From the NCBI GenBank assembly GCA_038049695.1, contig CP142458.1:41943501-42007500 (forward strand): 64,000 bases of DNA, in the 5' to 3' direction. A model generated the notes under the pieces. It saw only the letters and a list, made by a program, of their open reading frames with translations, was not told the DNA's origin and did not search any database. The stretch comes from Cinnamomum chago (Eukaryota > Streptophyta > Magnoliopsida > Laurales > Lauraceae). The translations under genes and the position numbers were made by a program. Below, one piece after another: positions 1-11,500 of this stretch; the first letter of the stretch is position 1, and every line of letters begins with the position of its first letter.

Positions 1-267
1 TTTGGGGGGTATAACAAGAGGTGTAGGATATTTCTAGTCAGTTGGGGGCATTATTTCATCATGTTCCTTGAAAGGCAAATGTTATGGTGGATGGCCTTGC
101 TAAGGAAGGAGTATTTTGCTTTTCTATTAATTTTGATATGTAGACTTCTCCTTTTCTTTGGGAATTATTTGCATTGTTTTGGGCTCGGCTTAGCAGTGTT
201 TTGCTGCTTAGCCTTCTTTGGTGTGTTTGGTTTGTGAAATAAAGTTCATAGTTAAAAAAAAAAAAAT
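1..267 (+). mobile_element. LINE 3' end (RNase H tail plus poly-A)
   Basis: One frame reads HHVP, a stop, then KANVMVDGLAKEGV and a terminal stop at about 149. This resembles the C-terminal end of the RNase H domain of plant L1-type LINEs (pattern H-V-x-R-x-A-N-x-x-A-D-x-L-A-K-x-G). A short 3' UTR and a 13-base A run at about 255-267 follow, as expected of a target-primed insertion. The internal stop shows it is dead. The 5' part lies outside the window. Confidence 0.7.
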
Positions 268-319
268 CCACATTATATGTGCTCCATGTGTTAAACCATT
301 ACATTAGAAATTTCCTCTA

Positions 320-955
320 GAATGCCTGGTCCTCGAAACGGTATCTCCACCCGCTGGCATGGGATGTGATCTGCTTCTTTACATCTCTTGGTGGTTTGGG
401 TATTAAATCTATTCGCAGCTTATCATAGGCAGCTATAATGAGACAGTTAGGAACATTAGATCTATTACTCCAACGGGTTGGAATATATGGTTCAGGCTAA
501 ATACCTTCATCAAAAAAATTTCTGGGATATTCCAATTCCTTGAAAATGAGGAATAAAGTTCTGCCTTTTATTCATCACCTCATAGATAATGGAGAATGTA
601 CTTCATCTTGGCATTAACTATGGTTGAGATGGTAGATTAATTGCCTTGTATTGAGATCGAACAATTTATGATCTTGGACTAGGTAATGGTGTAATGGTTA
701 GTCAAATTTAGGCAAATGATTCCTGGAATCTTCCTCCACCAACTTCTGCTGATCTAATCCTAGCATGGCAGAAAATAAACAATGGAGTTGTGCCTCGATG
801 GATTCTCTGATGAAGTGATGTGGATTGCTGAAAATAATGGTAAATTTTCTTTAAAGTCCGCTTCTAATTCTGCTCATCAACATCACTTATACGTGCCTCT
901 GGTTTGGATGGATTGGATTTGGTTTAAGGCAAGGATCAAAATAGCGATTACGCAG
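320..955 (+). mobile_element. Degenerate LINE fragment (RT C-terminus and zf-RVT region)
   Basis: Shifting frames give SLGGLGIKSIRS, then AKYLHQKNFWDI, then DVMWIAENNGKFSLKSA and WIWFKARIKIAI. These match the order of the thumb/post-RT region and the zf-RVT domain of plant LINE reverse transcriptases. Many stops and frame changes make it a pseudogene. It ends where the foldback element begins, and no RNase H tail follows on the far side. Confidence 0.6.
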
Positions 956-2475
956 GGTGTAGTGGCCGGTGATCAAAAGGCTATGTAGCAGTAGTAGCAA
1001 TACGTAGTGGTGTGAATCAAAAAGTTGTCAAAAAAGTTTGAAAAAATATCCAAAAAATTCCAGAATATTGGAAAATGTTAGAATTTGATGCTTTCTTCCT
1101 ATAATAACTAAGATAGGGGGTGTAGCGGTCCGTTCAATGCATAGAAGTTCTGTATCGTTAAATGATTATTAAAACAAACAATAGTGATCTGATTTTTCCC
1201 ATGTATTAATGTTGGTTAGCCATACTAAGTTAGATTCTATTATGCATTTCTAAATTCATAGTTCATATAGGCAATTTAATATAATTGTATATGACAAAGG
1301 ATATATAAATTATAAAGTAATGCTTAAATAAAGTTTAAAGTTCAAACCAAATAACAAGTTACCTTTCATCAAAACAAACAATGTATTTTTGTTGAGTGTA
1401 GAGAAAGGAATACATCTACCTTAGGTGGTGTGTACCGGGATATACCTAGAGAAGAGCCCTTAAGCGGAACTCTTTGTAACAACTGCAATTCGGCGAGATC
1501 ATGTGTTTTTTGGTGTTCTTTTAAGCATAGAAAGAAAGAAGACTTGCGTAGAAATATTATTTGGAGAGTAGAATAAAAATGTTGCGTCTTATTATACATT
1601 TTAAAGTTTTTTGGCAAGTAGAAGTCTGTCTTACCCCATAGCAGTCCGTAGTGGCTGTAGTAGACTGTAGCGGCCGCTATTGATTGAGTGGTGCTAACTA
1701 CCGCTATTTTAATCAATGAACTTGACTATAATTCCCTTATATGGGCACTAGAATGGGGATGTTCAAACTGCAACAGGAACTACAGAAACATGCTGACACA
1801 GGAACTACAGAAGTGAATTTATGCTGGAAGAAAGGTTTGGCCAATGGTTGAAGCGAGTTGATGTCATGGATCAAACTACGTAGCGGCCGCTATATCGGGC
1901 GTAGCGGTGAAGTCATGGATCAAACTACGTAGCGGCCGCGGTCTTCACCGCTACGCTAAATGGTATTTAGCGCTGTTCACATCCATAGCGGCTGCTATAC
2001 CCGCTACGGGGCCGCTACGCCTTCTACGGGGTGTGAAATTTTCCTACTTTTCAAAAAATTTCAAAATGTATAAAGATGCTTATTTCTTTTCTTTTTCTTT
2101 ACAAATAACATTTTTATGCAACTCTTCTACCCTTTTATGTTTAAAAGAACACCAAAAAGTATACGATCTCGCTGAATTATAGTGGATATGGAGAGTTCTT
2201 TTAAAGGTTTCACAGATATACAGGACCTCATACAATGAGGGGACCGCTACGCCCCCTTACCTCAGTTACTTTTGCAAAAAATGAACATTTTCTCTCATTT
2301 TCCAATATTCTAGATTTTCTACAAAACTTTTCAGATTTTTTTGACGATTTTTTCAAATCGCACCGCTACGCCGCTACGTAGCCCCATTACGTAGCGTTTT
2401 GGCGGAGAGCCGCTATGCCTGCCGCTACTGCTATTTTCATCCTTGGTTGACGTTATGTAGCTTGGGGATTACACA
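955..2475. mobile_element. Foldback-type non-autonomous DNA transposon
   Basis: The two ends are imperfect inverted copies. Left, about 985-1090, runs from TAGTGGTGTGAATC to AATATTGGAAAATG. Right, about 2270-2385, is its reverse complement with AATATTGGAAAATGAGAG and GTAGCGGTGCGATTTG. Inner arms 1410-1720 and 1950-2240 are also inverted copies of each other, so most of the unit could fold on itself. GTAGCGG and GCGGCCGC words recur throughout. The flanks GATTACGCAGGG (about 949-960) and GATTACACAGGG (about 2468-2479) look like a degenerate target duplication. No transposase frame is visible. A MULE-like or foldback origin is inferred, and the boundaries are approximate. Confidence 0.55.
1863..1939. 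repeat. 28-bp direct repeat ending in GCGGCCGC
   Basis: GTCATGGATCAAACTACG followed by TAGCGGCCGC occurs at 1863-1890 and again, identically, at 1912-1939. The offset is 49 bp, between the two inner arms of the foldback element. Confidence 0.8.
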
Positions 2476-2483
2476 GGGTCCAA

Positions 2484-2890
2484 GTGGGAAGGAGAAAGTG
2501 GTATAGAAGTGCTGTTTTGAAAGTTTTTGAGGCAGTTCCTGTAGAAATTCCCGCACTCGTAGAATTTCGATTGAGAAAAAGTGGTTCATTCAGCCAAAGG
2601 CTTTTTGATGGAGTTTGGGTAAAAGGTGATTTGAGGTTTGGGGATAGTTTCAGGAAAGGAGAGTTAGCAATGTTTTTGGGTAGTTTTGAAAAGGAAATTT
2701 TGGGGAATTTTCAACAAGAAAATTAGATCTGGGTTTGGGGAGTGGTTTAGGGTTGCCAAAGGGTATGCAGTTATTGGGAAAAACAAGGCATATGTTGGGG
2801 TGTTTTGGGGGCTTGGCTTTGAGGGCTATGGGTGGGTTTTAGGTACTGATTCAGATGAATTTCTGACGGGTCATGGAAATTTAAAGTAGA
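2484..2890 (+). pseudogene. Unrecognised coding-like stretch with a frame change
   Basis: An 80-codon frame from 2484 (starts MGRRKWYRSAVLKVFEAVPV) overlaps a 67-codon frame ending at 2889. The composition (many G, F, V, L and R; few stops) looks more protein-like than its surroundings, but I recognise no domain. It lies just right of the foldback element. It could be a decayed exon or chance. Confidence 0.2.
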
Positions 2891-2950
2891 AAAAAAGAAG
2901 AATGAGAAGGAAGAGAAGTAAGACCACTTAGTTAAAACTCTAATGCCAAT

Positions 2951-3236
2951 AATGATTCAATGGGATAAATCTATTTTGATCAGAAGTAATTGATCGCAAA
3001 ACTAAGGATCCAGTTGTTTGGCTTTCTGCAACCAAAGAAGGAAGACTTGCAGAACTCTCCAAAAAAAAAAAAACACTCTTGAAATTCTTACTATCTACTT
3101 ACCATGTGTGAAAATAGAAGATTACAAACACATATTATAGAAGGGAAGGATAGCCCAGCTTATAAACAAGAGAAAACTACTTGGACCAAATCCCATCATT
3201 GGAGAACACCTCTTCTTATCTGGGTCATTGCTTCTT
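2951..3236. repeat. Direct duplication, copy 1 (about 286 bp)
   Basis: Begins AATGATTCAATGGGATAAAT and ends near CTGGGTCATTGCTTCT. It matches 5772-6053 almost base for base apart from small indels and about a dozen substitutions. The first part reads open as VVWLSATKEGRLAELSK in one forward frame, then meets an A run. The two copies lie about 2.8 kb apart in the same orientation. Confidence 0.8.
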
Positions 3237-4289
3237 TTAGTCATGTTTATTAGAAACACACTGTCATAATTCTGATAGTTAACTGAATAACCAATCAGAC
3301 AAACCTATTTTCATGTCAATCGGACATCATTTGACACTCTTAAGATATACATACACATCTTTTAGTAAGATGGGATTTGGATTCCAAACACTCATAGGAC
3401 TAATACATGGGTACCACATGCCATTAACATGCAACTAATTGGGAATCATTAACAACAATAATCTGTCCCATTCATATCTATGCCCAACTAAGTCTACGGA
3501 AGGGTCAGAAGTCCACACTTTGTTCTTTCTCTTGTTAGACTAGAGGCCTAATTAAGTTTTGTGCTTGATGTGCCTGCTGCCCAATGAACTTTTTGAACTA
3601 GCATATTCATGGTGTGGCCTGACCTTCGGCAATTAAGTTTGCAATAATTGTAATAGCTCATGTCTCTATGTGCAATAGCTGTGTCTTCGTTACAAGAACT
3701 ACTAAAACATGTAACTCCTTGTCACCAGTAGTATAATTCGACACAACCCAATACGACTGTAGGTGTTCTGACTCAAGGGACAATGAACAAGAAGAGTGAC
3801 ACTAGATGGGCATATGAGGCAAAGATATCAGAGCATCCAGCTGATAATGCTGAGGTCTTAGTGCTACACCATTTGATGACTGCGTGACAGAAGCTGAAGA
3901 CCGATGATAGTTGGCTTGAAAGTATCTTTTTGAACTACGGGGACTTCCGGCAGAAAGTTTAATGGTAAAAGTAGGGAGAGCCTTGTCTCAAGGGCAATGG
4001 TAGACAAGAGGGTCCTCAAGGAGTTGAAGCTCTTGAAGAAAATAAATCAAGAAGATAATTATTTGCAAATGGAAATTTGGGTTAGTCACAATCAATTAAA
4101 ATCTAATCCATTGGTCTACTCCACTTTTCACATTCACGATCAGCTCTCAATTTCAAAGGTGGTGTTATTATCTTATATTGGAAGTGTGAAGTGTGTAGGT
4201 ATCATAAAGAACTTGTTTACTTATTGAAAAATGAAGTACAGTTTTCTTTTATGGAACAAAATTAATTTGTATCCTCTGTACTTTTGCAG
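3237..4289. other. No recognisable gene; intergenic or intronic
   Basis: Nothing supportable is seen apart from a 76-codon frame at 3997-4227 (starts MVDKRVLKELKLLKK) that I do not recognise. The stretch ends in a pyrimidine-rich acceptor (TTTTGCAG at 4282-4289) and may therefore be largely an intron of the DCC-type gene. Confidence 0.4.
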
Positions 4290-4516
4290 CCGCATTGAAA
4301 GTTGCATCTTACTTGCCATTCCCCTACTCAGCTCTTAGTGCTTTTCTAGTAATCCCTGCTCCACTAAGAGATCCAACCTATGATTATATTGCCAAGAGAC
4401 GCTATAGCTGGTTTGGAAAGGAAGACGAATGCATAGTTTTGCAAGAGAAGGAAATGCTAGAGCGGTTTATCGATGCAGAAGAACTGTTGAATAAGTACAG
4501 GAGCAAGTCTTCTTAA
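4290..4516 (+). CDS. Terminal exon of a DCC (DUF393) thiol-disulfide oxidoreductase family gene
   Basis: The exon starts after the acceptor TTTTGCAG in phase 2 and runs to TAA at 4514-4516. The encoded tail contains LKVASYLPFPYSALSAFLVI, then RDPTYDYIAKRRYSWFGKED and KEMLERFIDAEELLNKY. This spacing of S-Y-L-P-x-P-Y-S, Y-D-Y-x-A-x-x-R-Y-x-W-F-G-K and L-L-E-R-F-I-D is what I know from the C-terminus of plant DUF393 proteins. The family's N-terminal DxxC-x-x-C active site would be on upstream exons, which I could not find within 1-4289. So this is either the last exon of a gene with exons outside the window or a stranded fragment. The exon itself has no lesion. Family assignment is from memory of the motif pattern. 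Confidence 0.65.
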
Positions 4517-5771
4517 GGTGTCGTCTGTATGGTGGTGTTGCTCTTAATTTGCACTGTGTCATTTTTGTATTTCATTTCTTTTTTAAAATATTCTTTCTTG
4601 TCATGTTTCACAAGACATGTCTGACATGCAATGGGACGCTGAGACAATCAATGAAGCTAAATGTCAACAGTTTTATGCCTTAATGGTTTGGATTAACGAC
4701 GTGTGGTGAATCAGGGGAGTTGAATCCTCTGCAACTTTCATGGTGAGGAGAGCTCTACTGCTTTTAGAATGGGACACTTTACCCCTGCCATTTAAGTGGA
4801 TTTCGAGGTGTCTACTAAGATCCATTGAACATTATCAGCAGTCCATTTTTGGTCATGAAATAAAGTGTGATGATTGTCATTTCATAGCCTGAAACCAACT
4901 TTCAATGGATTTGAAAATTTTCTAGACTAGTTCTCAAATCCTTCATCTTCTGGTAAGGTCATTGCATTGATGACATTGTTCAGTGGATTCGGTTTTTTTT
5001 TTTTTTTTTTTTTTTCTTTTGTTTTCTTTCTTTCATTTTTCTACATAGTTAATTCTCAAAGTCTTCTTGTATCTTGTAGGGTCAATGGGCCCCACAAACT
5101 CTAGGAGTCCTATATTCTATGAAGTTGTTGAGAGCTACCTGCAACAACTTTAGAGAATCCAAAACTCTATTAGAACCTCTTTCACCATAAACTATGGATT
5201 GTCATTAACATCATGATACCCTCAACCCATCCACTAGTCGAAACTCTCTCAGCCTTGTACATACTTTAAAAAACTCCGTTTGATTTTATACGAATGCATT
5301 GTTGTATAAATTAGTCTTCAACCGCAGGTACCCTTTCTGGCTTGAAAAAACTTGCATTTCTAGAGGCTCTTGTAATAAGATATTATATCTTAGGTTTATC
5401 CTGATATAGTTGGGACGAGTCTTTGATGATGATTGTGATTTCACTTGGGTCCATATTTAAGCTAGGAGTACTTATAGATCATATCAACCAAACGCATTGG
5501 TGCTTTGGGGGTGGGTTCCCAATTACCTAGTTATCCAAAGGACTTGAGCTGCAATAGGAAAAAAGAAATTCAGATATGAAACCGTTGGAGTGCTAGACCC
5601 AACCCAGCACATCAGTTTATAAACAAGCGTGTTGGGCCTATCACATCAATTTATAAACAAGGGTGAGAGCCAGTGCCACCGTGGAAAAATTTCTCAGATT
5701 GGTGCTCTTGATGGTTTTCTAATTGTTCTTGTCGTTCACTTCTAGAAGAGGTGTGTTTCTCATTTCTCAAG
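4517..5771. other. 3' flank of the DCC exon; poly-T and SINE-tail scrap
   Basis: No gene is seen. There is a 24-base T run near 4991-5014. At about 5400-5440 lies a scrap (ATAGTTGGGACGAGTCTTTGATGATGATTG) of the SINE-like tail family also seen near 10370, 16035 and 28955. CACATCARTTTATAAACAAG is repeated at about 5607 and 5643. Confidence 0.4.
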
Positions 5772-6053
5772 AATGATTCAATGGGATAAATCTACTTTGA
5801 TCAGAAGGAATTGATCGCAAGGCTAAGGATGAAGTTGTTTGGCTTTCTGCAACCAAAGAAAGAAGACTTGCAGAACTCTCCAAAAAAAAAAAAAAAAAAC
5901 TCTTGAAATTCTTACTATCAAATTACCGCGTGTGAAAATAGAAAACTTCATATTATAGAGGGGAAGGATAGCCCAGCTTATAAACAAGAGAAAACTACTT
6001 GGACTAAATCCCATAATTGGAGAACACCTCTTCTTATCTGGGCCATTGCTTCT
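5772..6053. repeat. Direct duplication, copy 2 (about 282 bp)
   Basis: Same-orientation copy of 2951-3236, with a longer A run (18 bases) in the middle. 6054-6411 beyond it holds nothing I can support. Confidence 0.8.
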
Positions 6054-6411
6054 CATTTCTCAGCCTTGAGAAGATCTAGCTGCTGCTGGCCCATCCATCC
6101 CCAGCAAGAAAGTATACTTTATCAGTCAGCCACCACTTACAAGATTGATTGTCATCTAAGGATTAGATATGCGAATTTGATGCTTTGAAACAGCGAAAGC
6201 CCCAAGACCAATAAACTAATCTTCTCAAGGGAAAGGGATTTGGTATCTAACTGATTCAGAACCTAAGAAAATTATCAGTTAAAAGACGGTGGGAGAGGCA
6301 TAAGTTGTTGGCAGGCATTGTCAGTATGATGATGTAGGGTGTTCCTCTTTTCTCAGGTTATTCGGCTCTCGTAAACAAAAAGAATCTAGCTCTCCCACCC
6401 CGTCGCACTTT

Positions 6412-6696
6412 GGGCCTGTTTAGGGGCTTTACTTGTAGAGTTGAGTGAAGTAAGTGTTATTTTGAAGAAATAATAAAATATAAGTGGATAATGATGGTAT
6501 TTTGTTTTTTGTTGATTTTTTTTATTGAAAAGTGGAGTTTTTTTTGTTTTTTAGTGAGTAAATGAAGTTACTTTTTTTACTTTTTAAAAAAAAGTATTGT
6601 GAGAAATCTAATGTAAAGTACTTTTGGTGGGATTTTTTTCTTGAGAATGGGACTTCACCTTACTTGACTCTACAAGTAAGGTGCCCAAACATGCCC
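6412..6696. mobile_element. Tourist/PIF-Harbinger-like MITE, copy 1
   Basis: The ends GGGCCTGTTTAGGGGCTTTA and, reverse-complemented, GGGCATGTTTGGGCACCTTA are inverted. The internal words (AAATATAAGTGGATAATGATGGTATTTTG, TTTTTAGTGAGTAAATG) match the intact copy at 25380-25659. No clean 3-bp TSD remains. Non-coding; any transposase would act in trans. Confidence 0.75.
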
Positions 6697-7293
6697 GATA
6701 CAACCTGAAAATGCAGCAGGCTTTGGGTTCTTGTTGGCTGCAACACTGGATGGTATGGGCGTCATGAGAGTTAGATCAGAGCTCTGACATGACCCCTACA
6801 GAGAACATGCCCACCTCGACCGAGGAGAGCATGCCAAACCAATGCACATCGGCATTATTGGAAGTTCATCGATGATTTTAACATTCGTTAACTTGGGGTG
6901 GGGCAGAACCTAATTGGAACCTTATTGAACTTGTGGATATTTTGTGCTTGCTCGTGTCAGGCCCAAGTCTCTCCCCATAAAAGCCCATTCTTTCACTTTA
7001 AAGGCCCATGGCCATGAATGATGTTTGGTGCTGATGGCACGTAGTTAAACTCCTCAGCCATTGTCATCTCACTACTGCACACCATGCGGTGTTTTGAGTT
7101 CAGACAAGCTTAAATTTAGTGTCATTCATTTTGAATACATTTGGAGCCCAAATCCAAGTGCCATGCTGATGTCTCTGCAATCATCCATGACATTCAAACA
7201 GCTATAAGTGCGCCTATGGAACTGAATCACACTCCCTCTCCATCCTCAATTGGTGATTCAGATAGATCATGCGGTGAATTCAATTTATTAGCG
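6697..7293. other. Unassigned sequence
   Basis: No gene or repeat that I can name. A frame opening near 7141 and closing at 7383 (contains CHADVSAIIHDIQTAISAPM) is coding-like in composition but unrecognised, and it runs into the hairpin at 7294-7344. Confidence 0.3.
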
Positions 7294-7344
7294 CACTGGA
7301 TGGCATTTCATCGTCCTCTAGAAGAAATAAAATGCCATCCAGTG
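7294..7344. repeat. 15-bp perfect inverted repeat (hairpin)
   Basis: CACTGGATGGCATTT at 7294-7308 is the exact reverse complement of 7330-7344, with a 21-base loop. It could form a stem in RNA from either strand. No known small-RNA family is recognised. Confidence 0.8.
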
Positions 7345-7429
7345 TGCCCAAGTGGATGGCTTGCAGGGGTCCAATTGCAATAGCTTTTCTTCCCCCGCCT
7401 AAGTGGTTTTCTTGGATCATAGAGGAATG

Positions 7430-7458
7430 ACTCGGGATTGCAAATTGCAATCCCGAGT
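7430..7458. repeat. 29-bp near-perfect palindrome
   Basis: ACTCGGGATTGCAA (7430-7443) and its exact reverse complement (7445-7458) are separated by one base. Function unknown. Confidence 0.85.
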
Positions 7459-7509
7459 ACAATCATATTTGATACTGAAGCGCATACATCCAACCTAGAA
7501 AATGGGATT

Positions 7510-7713
7510 TTTTTTAACCCCAGCCAAGAACACTGAGACCTAATAGAGAGCCCGCATACACACGGGAAAGTAACCCACTCAAGTGGAAAGGAGGCCCGCA
7601 CAAGCAGGAAACAAGACCGCACAAGCGGGAAGAGGTGCCATACCCAGGGTTCGAACCCCGGACAGCCAGGTAAAACCCGATGCTCCTTGCGACTCAGGTA
7701 AGGAGCCGTTCTT
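7510..7713 (-). mobile_element. tRNA-derived SINE with 15-bp TSD
   Basis: On the minus strand the unit begins near 7713, carries a box B (GGGGTTCGAACCC) at about 7649-7661 and ends in an A run (T run on the plus strand, 7507-7515). The flanks CTAGAAAATGGGATT at 7495-7509 and 7714-7728 are a perfect 15-bp TSD. Box A is degenerate. About 204 bp, non-coding; it would depend on LINE machinery. Confidence 0.8.
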
Positions 7714-7728
7714 CTAGAAAATGGGATT

Positions 7729-8300
7729 AGGCTTCAATAATCATGATCATGCTGTCGACCGAGGATGTACAAGAATGGTCACCGCATTATACCCAACTGA
7801 TTATGAGGTTGAGATTCCATGCATCCCGAAATTCTCTCATCTGAACAATTATGAACCAAAGAAGACAACACAATAATATACAAAAAGAGGCTGCTGGAAT
7901 AGAAAACAGAAAAGCTACAAACGTGAAAATATAATCTCTCACCTTCACACAGCACAACACACATCATGATTACATTACAGCCTCAAAAGCAAGCCGCCTT
8001 CAAGAAAAGGCAATTGTCCTCAGTCCACCACCAACTGAAATAACTCAAAACGCATTCTACACAAGACCTTGACTCACAACTTATTGCAAGAGAACCCACC
8101 CTCCCCCAGCTATTTATTCTGTATTAAATAGTCACCCTATTATAGACTCACATATGGAAGAATTAGAAAGTGAAGCTCTTAATTGAACTAGATCTAGAAG
8201 ATGCATAAATTCTAGACCAAACCCCCGTGCTAAAGTGTAAAATCCACATCCCATTCGACCCATGACAACAATTTGAAAACACGGACAAGACTTCATGAAA
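7729..8300 (-). other. Probable 3' UTR and downstream flank of the LIM gene
   Basis: Non-coding sequence following the LIM stop codon on the minus strand. A candidate AATAAA polyadenylation signal (TTTATT on the plus strand) lies at 8113-8118, about 185 bases past the stop. The transcript end is inferred. Confidence 0.4.
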
Positions 8301-8510
8301 TCACTCAGACAGTGTGTTCGCAGTCACCTCTTTAGGAGGTTCATGTTTGCCAAGCTGGCTGAAATTCCCCTTTGCCTTGAAGAGCTGAGAGTGATGGTGC
8401 TTGCAGTACAAACTTCCTTCATGTGCAACATAATTTGATGGGCTGATCACACAGCCTCCATGAGAACATTTGAAACAAGGCCTGTGGTATGAGGTGCCGT
8501 CAACTGCCAC
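8301..8510 (-). CDS. WLIM1: LIM gene exon 5
   Basis: 210 bp, residues 123-191 and stop TGA (8303-8301), after acceptor AATTTCAG. It encodes the rest of LIM2 (H131 to H161) and a 30-residue tail. Confidence 0.9.
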   Translation of the reverse strand: MAVDGTSYHRPCFKCSHGGCVISPSNYVAHEGSLYCKHHHSQLFKAKGNFSQLGKHEPPKEVTANTLSE

Positions 8511-11500
8511 CTGAAATTCAAAATTTACAGAACCAAACTGTTTCTTAGTTGTTCCCAAAGGAAAAATCAAGATTCATAAATTAACTCCTGTTGACATGTT
8601 TTGAGTAATATCAGAAAAGAGGTGAGTATTATGAATAGAAAAAACATCATCCTTGACCATGCAAACTGAACATGATGACTGCAGTGCTCAAGACTGTTGC
8701 CAGAGAATGGTGCAACAAGCTAATATTGCTAGAGCCCTATCTGCAAGCAGCGGCGTAGCCAGGATTCTCTCTCAGAGGGGGCAATAGGTTTAGCCACTAT
8801 AAAAAAAATGAACAAATAGCAATAGACGAAATGCGCTTTAACAGCGATTTTTTTCCCGCTACTAAAGCCCACATTTCGTGGCGGGAGTTTTTTTCGTGTT
8901 AGTGTCGCTATACACTGTCCAAAGATAGAAGGGGAGTTTTGTGGCAAAAAAGCCACAAATTTTGGGCTCTAGTGGCGGAAGAAAACTGCTGCTAAAGCCT
9001 AATTTGTCCGCCACTATTTCTCCTTATTTTTTGTAGTGTTGGCAAGAAATTTGAGAAAGAATTAAAAAAAATAACTTATTAGTATTATATCAGAAAGTTA
9101 GAATTATGTGTTCACCCCAATTAACATATTAACATATTAAACTAGCTATTAGATTATAGCCCCAAAATGATAAAAATGATTAATTTGCATGGCTCTCCAT
9201 ATCCAACAACATTCAATAACGGGTCCAAAAGCTAGAGAAAAATTATAAATTACATGATTTTAGCATATTTACTTGTGAACACACATTTATAGTTTAAAAA
9301 TTAAATTAAATTATTTTACCGAACATCATAATATAGGGTTGATGTTGACAAAAGGTCTTGATTTTTAGCCCATTGTTTAAAGCTCAAATCCTTCTATTAC
9401 TTTAATAATAATGTTAAGGTTGATGGAACCTTTGGGCATGTAATTAGTGAAGAGAACTTTTAAGCACCTTTATATATTGGCATATGAAATCTCTTACTTG
9501 AGAATTAGATTTAATCTAATCTAATTCAGAATTTGAATTAAAAATTTAAAAACTCAGAGTTTGATATTTGAATTCTAGTATCAATAAAGGGCAAAGAAAA
9601 AAAAAAGAAAAAGAAAAAAAAAGAACATCAAGCACCATAGGTGCATTCTTTGAGCAATAAGGTCAAAGAGAAGGAAAGGAATGTAATTTAGGGTGTTGTC
9701 TTTTGGGTAGAAGTAAAAGATGAACATGTCCTCATGTGTTTTTGAAAGTTTTATCTTTTACTAAGAGGGGCAAAAAGATTTTAAGAGGCAAAGAAGAAAT
9801 AAATAAATAAATATTGAGAAGGGCAAAGGACCAAAATGCCGCTAACATTTTTCAAATATTTTCTTATATTTTAAAGGAGGCAAACAGTCCAGGAGGGGCA
9901 ATTGCCCCTCTTGGACTCCATGTGGCTCCGCCACTGTCTGCAAGTTATGGTGCCCCCAATCATGTGAACCCTAAATTCCGAATGGCTAGATGATATTGAT
10001 TTTAAAAGCTGGTAAATATAGAGCTCCTCGCATAAGGATGATCTTTAATCCTAAATCCTGAAGCAGCGTATCTAAGCATTACTTGGATGCTCTTTGTTTT
10101 GAAGGAACCAATAAAATGAACTTTAATGACAGTTTATACCTCATGTTAACGCTTCATCGATAAGATTAAGGGTTAATCTATGATTGACAAAGAAACAAGT
10201 ACACCCACAATCATCAACATAGAGATAATAAAGACAGTTCCTCAGGCTATTCAGTAAAACAATTCAGTAGAACAATATTTCAGTATTATCAGATAGTTGT
10301 ATTTTCATCCAAATGTAAATTATTGAAAGATGCACCACTTTTACATAATCATCATCATCATCATCATCAAAACCTAGTCCCAACTATATTTGGGTCAGCT
10401 ATATGAATTTTGTTTCTCCATTCCAATCTATCCTCAGCCAAACTGAAGGAACGCCCTAACATGATCATAGAACAATATTTTCTTAGAATTCATATTGTGG
10501 TTGTGACAAACGTTTTGCATTGTCTGTCAACCTACCTGATACAACCCTCTTTTATCCGGGCTTGGGACCCACAGTTACACTATCTGGCAGTTAGGAAAAG
10601 ATTCCAAAGCAGTTGAAAGATCGCCTTAAGAGATATAAAGATAGAAAAACAATCAAAAGGATCATCTTGACAATTACCTTATAGGAAGTAGAAATCTTTA
10701 GGAAATCATAAACATAAAAAATGAATCAAACATTAAAGAAAAAATATTCTAAACAAGATGTTGTCCATCGTATTCTAGTTTTTTCAAATCATTTGCTATC
10801 AATAATTCTACAAAATATTAATCTTAAGTTATTCATCTTGAAGAAGAATATTTTAATACAGAGTTTATTTTAATACATAAATTTTAGTGGAGACACAACA
10901 AGTTGAAGTATCTGTCTTATCCAAACATGGATTATGTAGATAAAATGAGACAATATACCGTTCTCTTAAATTGAAACTGATGTGGCATTTGCCATAGTTT
11001 TGGCCCGAGTTACTGGCCAGGTAAATCTAACAGCATTCTGTGCTGTGTTTGAAATGAAATATGAAAATTTACTGCAAGCACTTTGTAAAGTCCATATCAC
11101 TAGGTTGTACATAAAGAGAACATGGAGTATTACCTTCTCAAGTGGATAAACAGTTTTCTTGCAAGCAACACACTTTTCTTGAGTTCCACCAAACAAGCTA
11201 GAGACTCTGTTGTTGTTGTGGTGAATCTAAGCATTTTATCCAATCATTGAAAGAAAAAAGTCCAAAGATATGTTTGTCATTCCATTAAGATGATGGTTTT
11301 ATAAAATAAAGACAAGCTTAGAAATCAGTTTGGGTAATCAGATACAATTTCTTGAGTGTGAGAAATGGACATCGAACTTGACAAATCAGAATACCTGATC
11401 AACAGATTTGTCTACTCTAGCAATTCTTGGAGCACCTACAAGAAATAATTATATGTTAACTTAGACAGGAACAGTGAAGAAGAAAAATGATTGAAACTTA

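Larger units (their letters stand above)
9945..11133. other. Remainder of LIM intron 4
   Basis: AT-rich intron sequence without genes. It contains the (ATC)n run and SINE-like piece listed separately. Confidence 0.6.

Noticed and set aside
7645-7665. GGGTTCGAACCCC resembling a tRNA T-arm
   Set aside because: No cloverleaf around it; it is box B of the SINE at 7510-7713.
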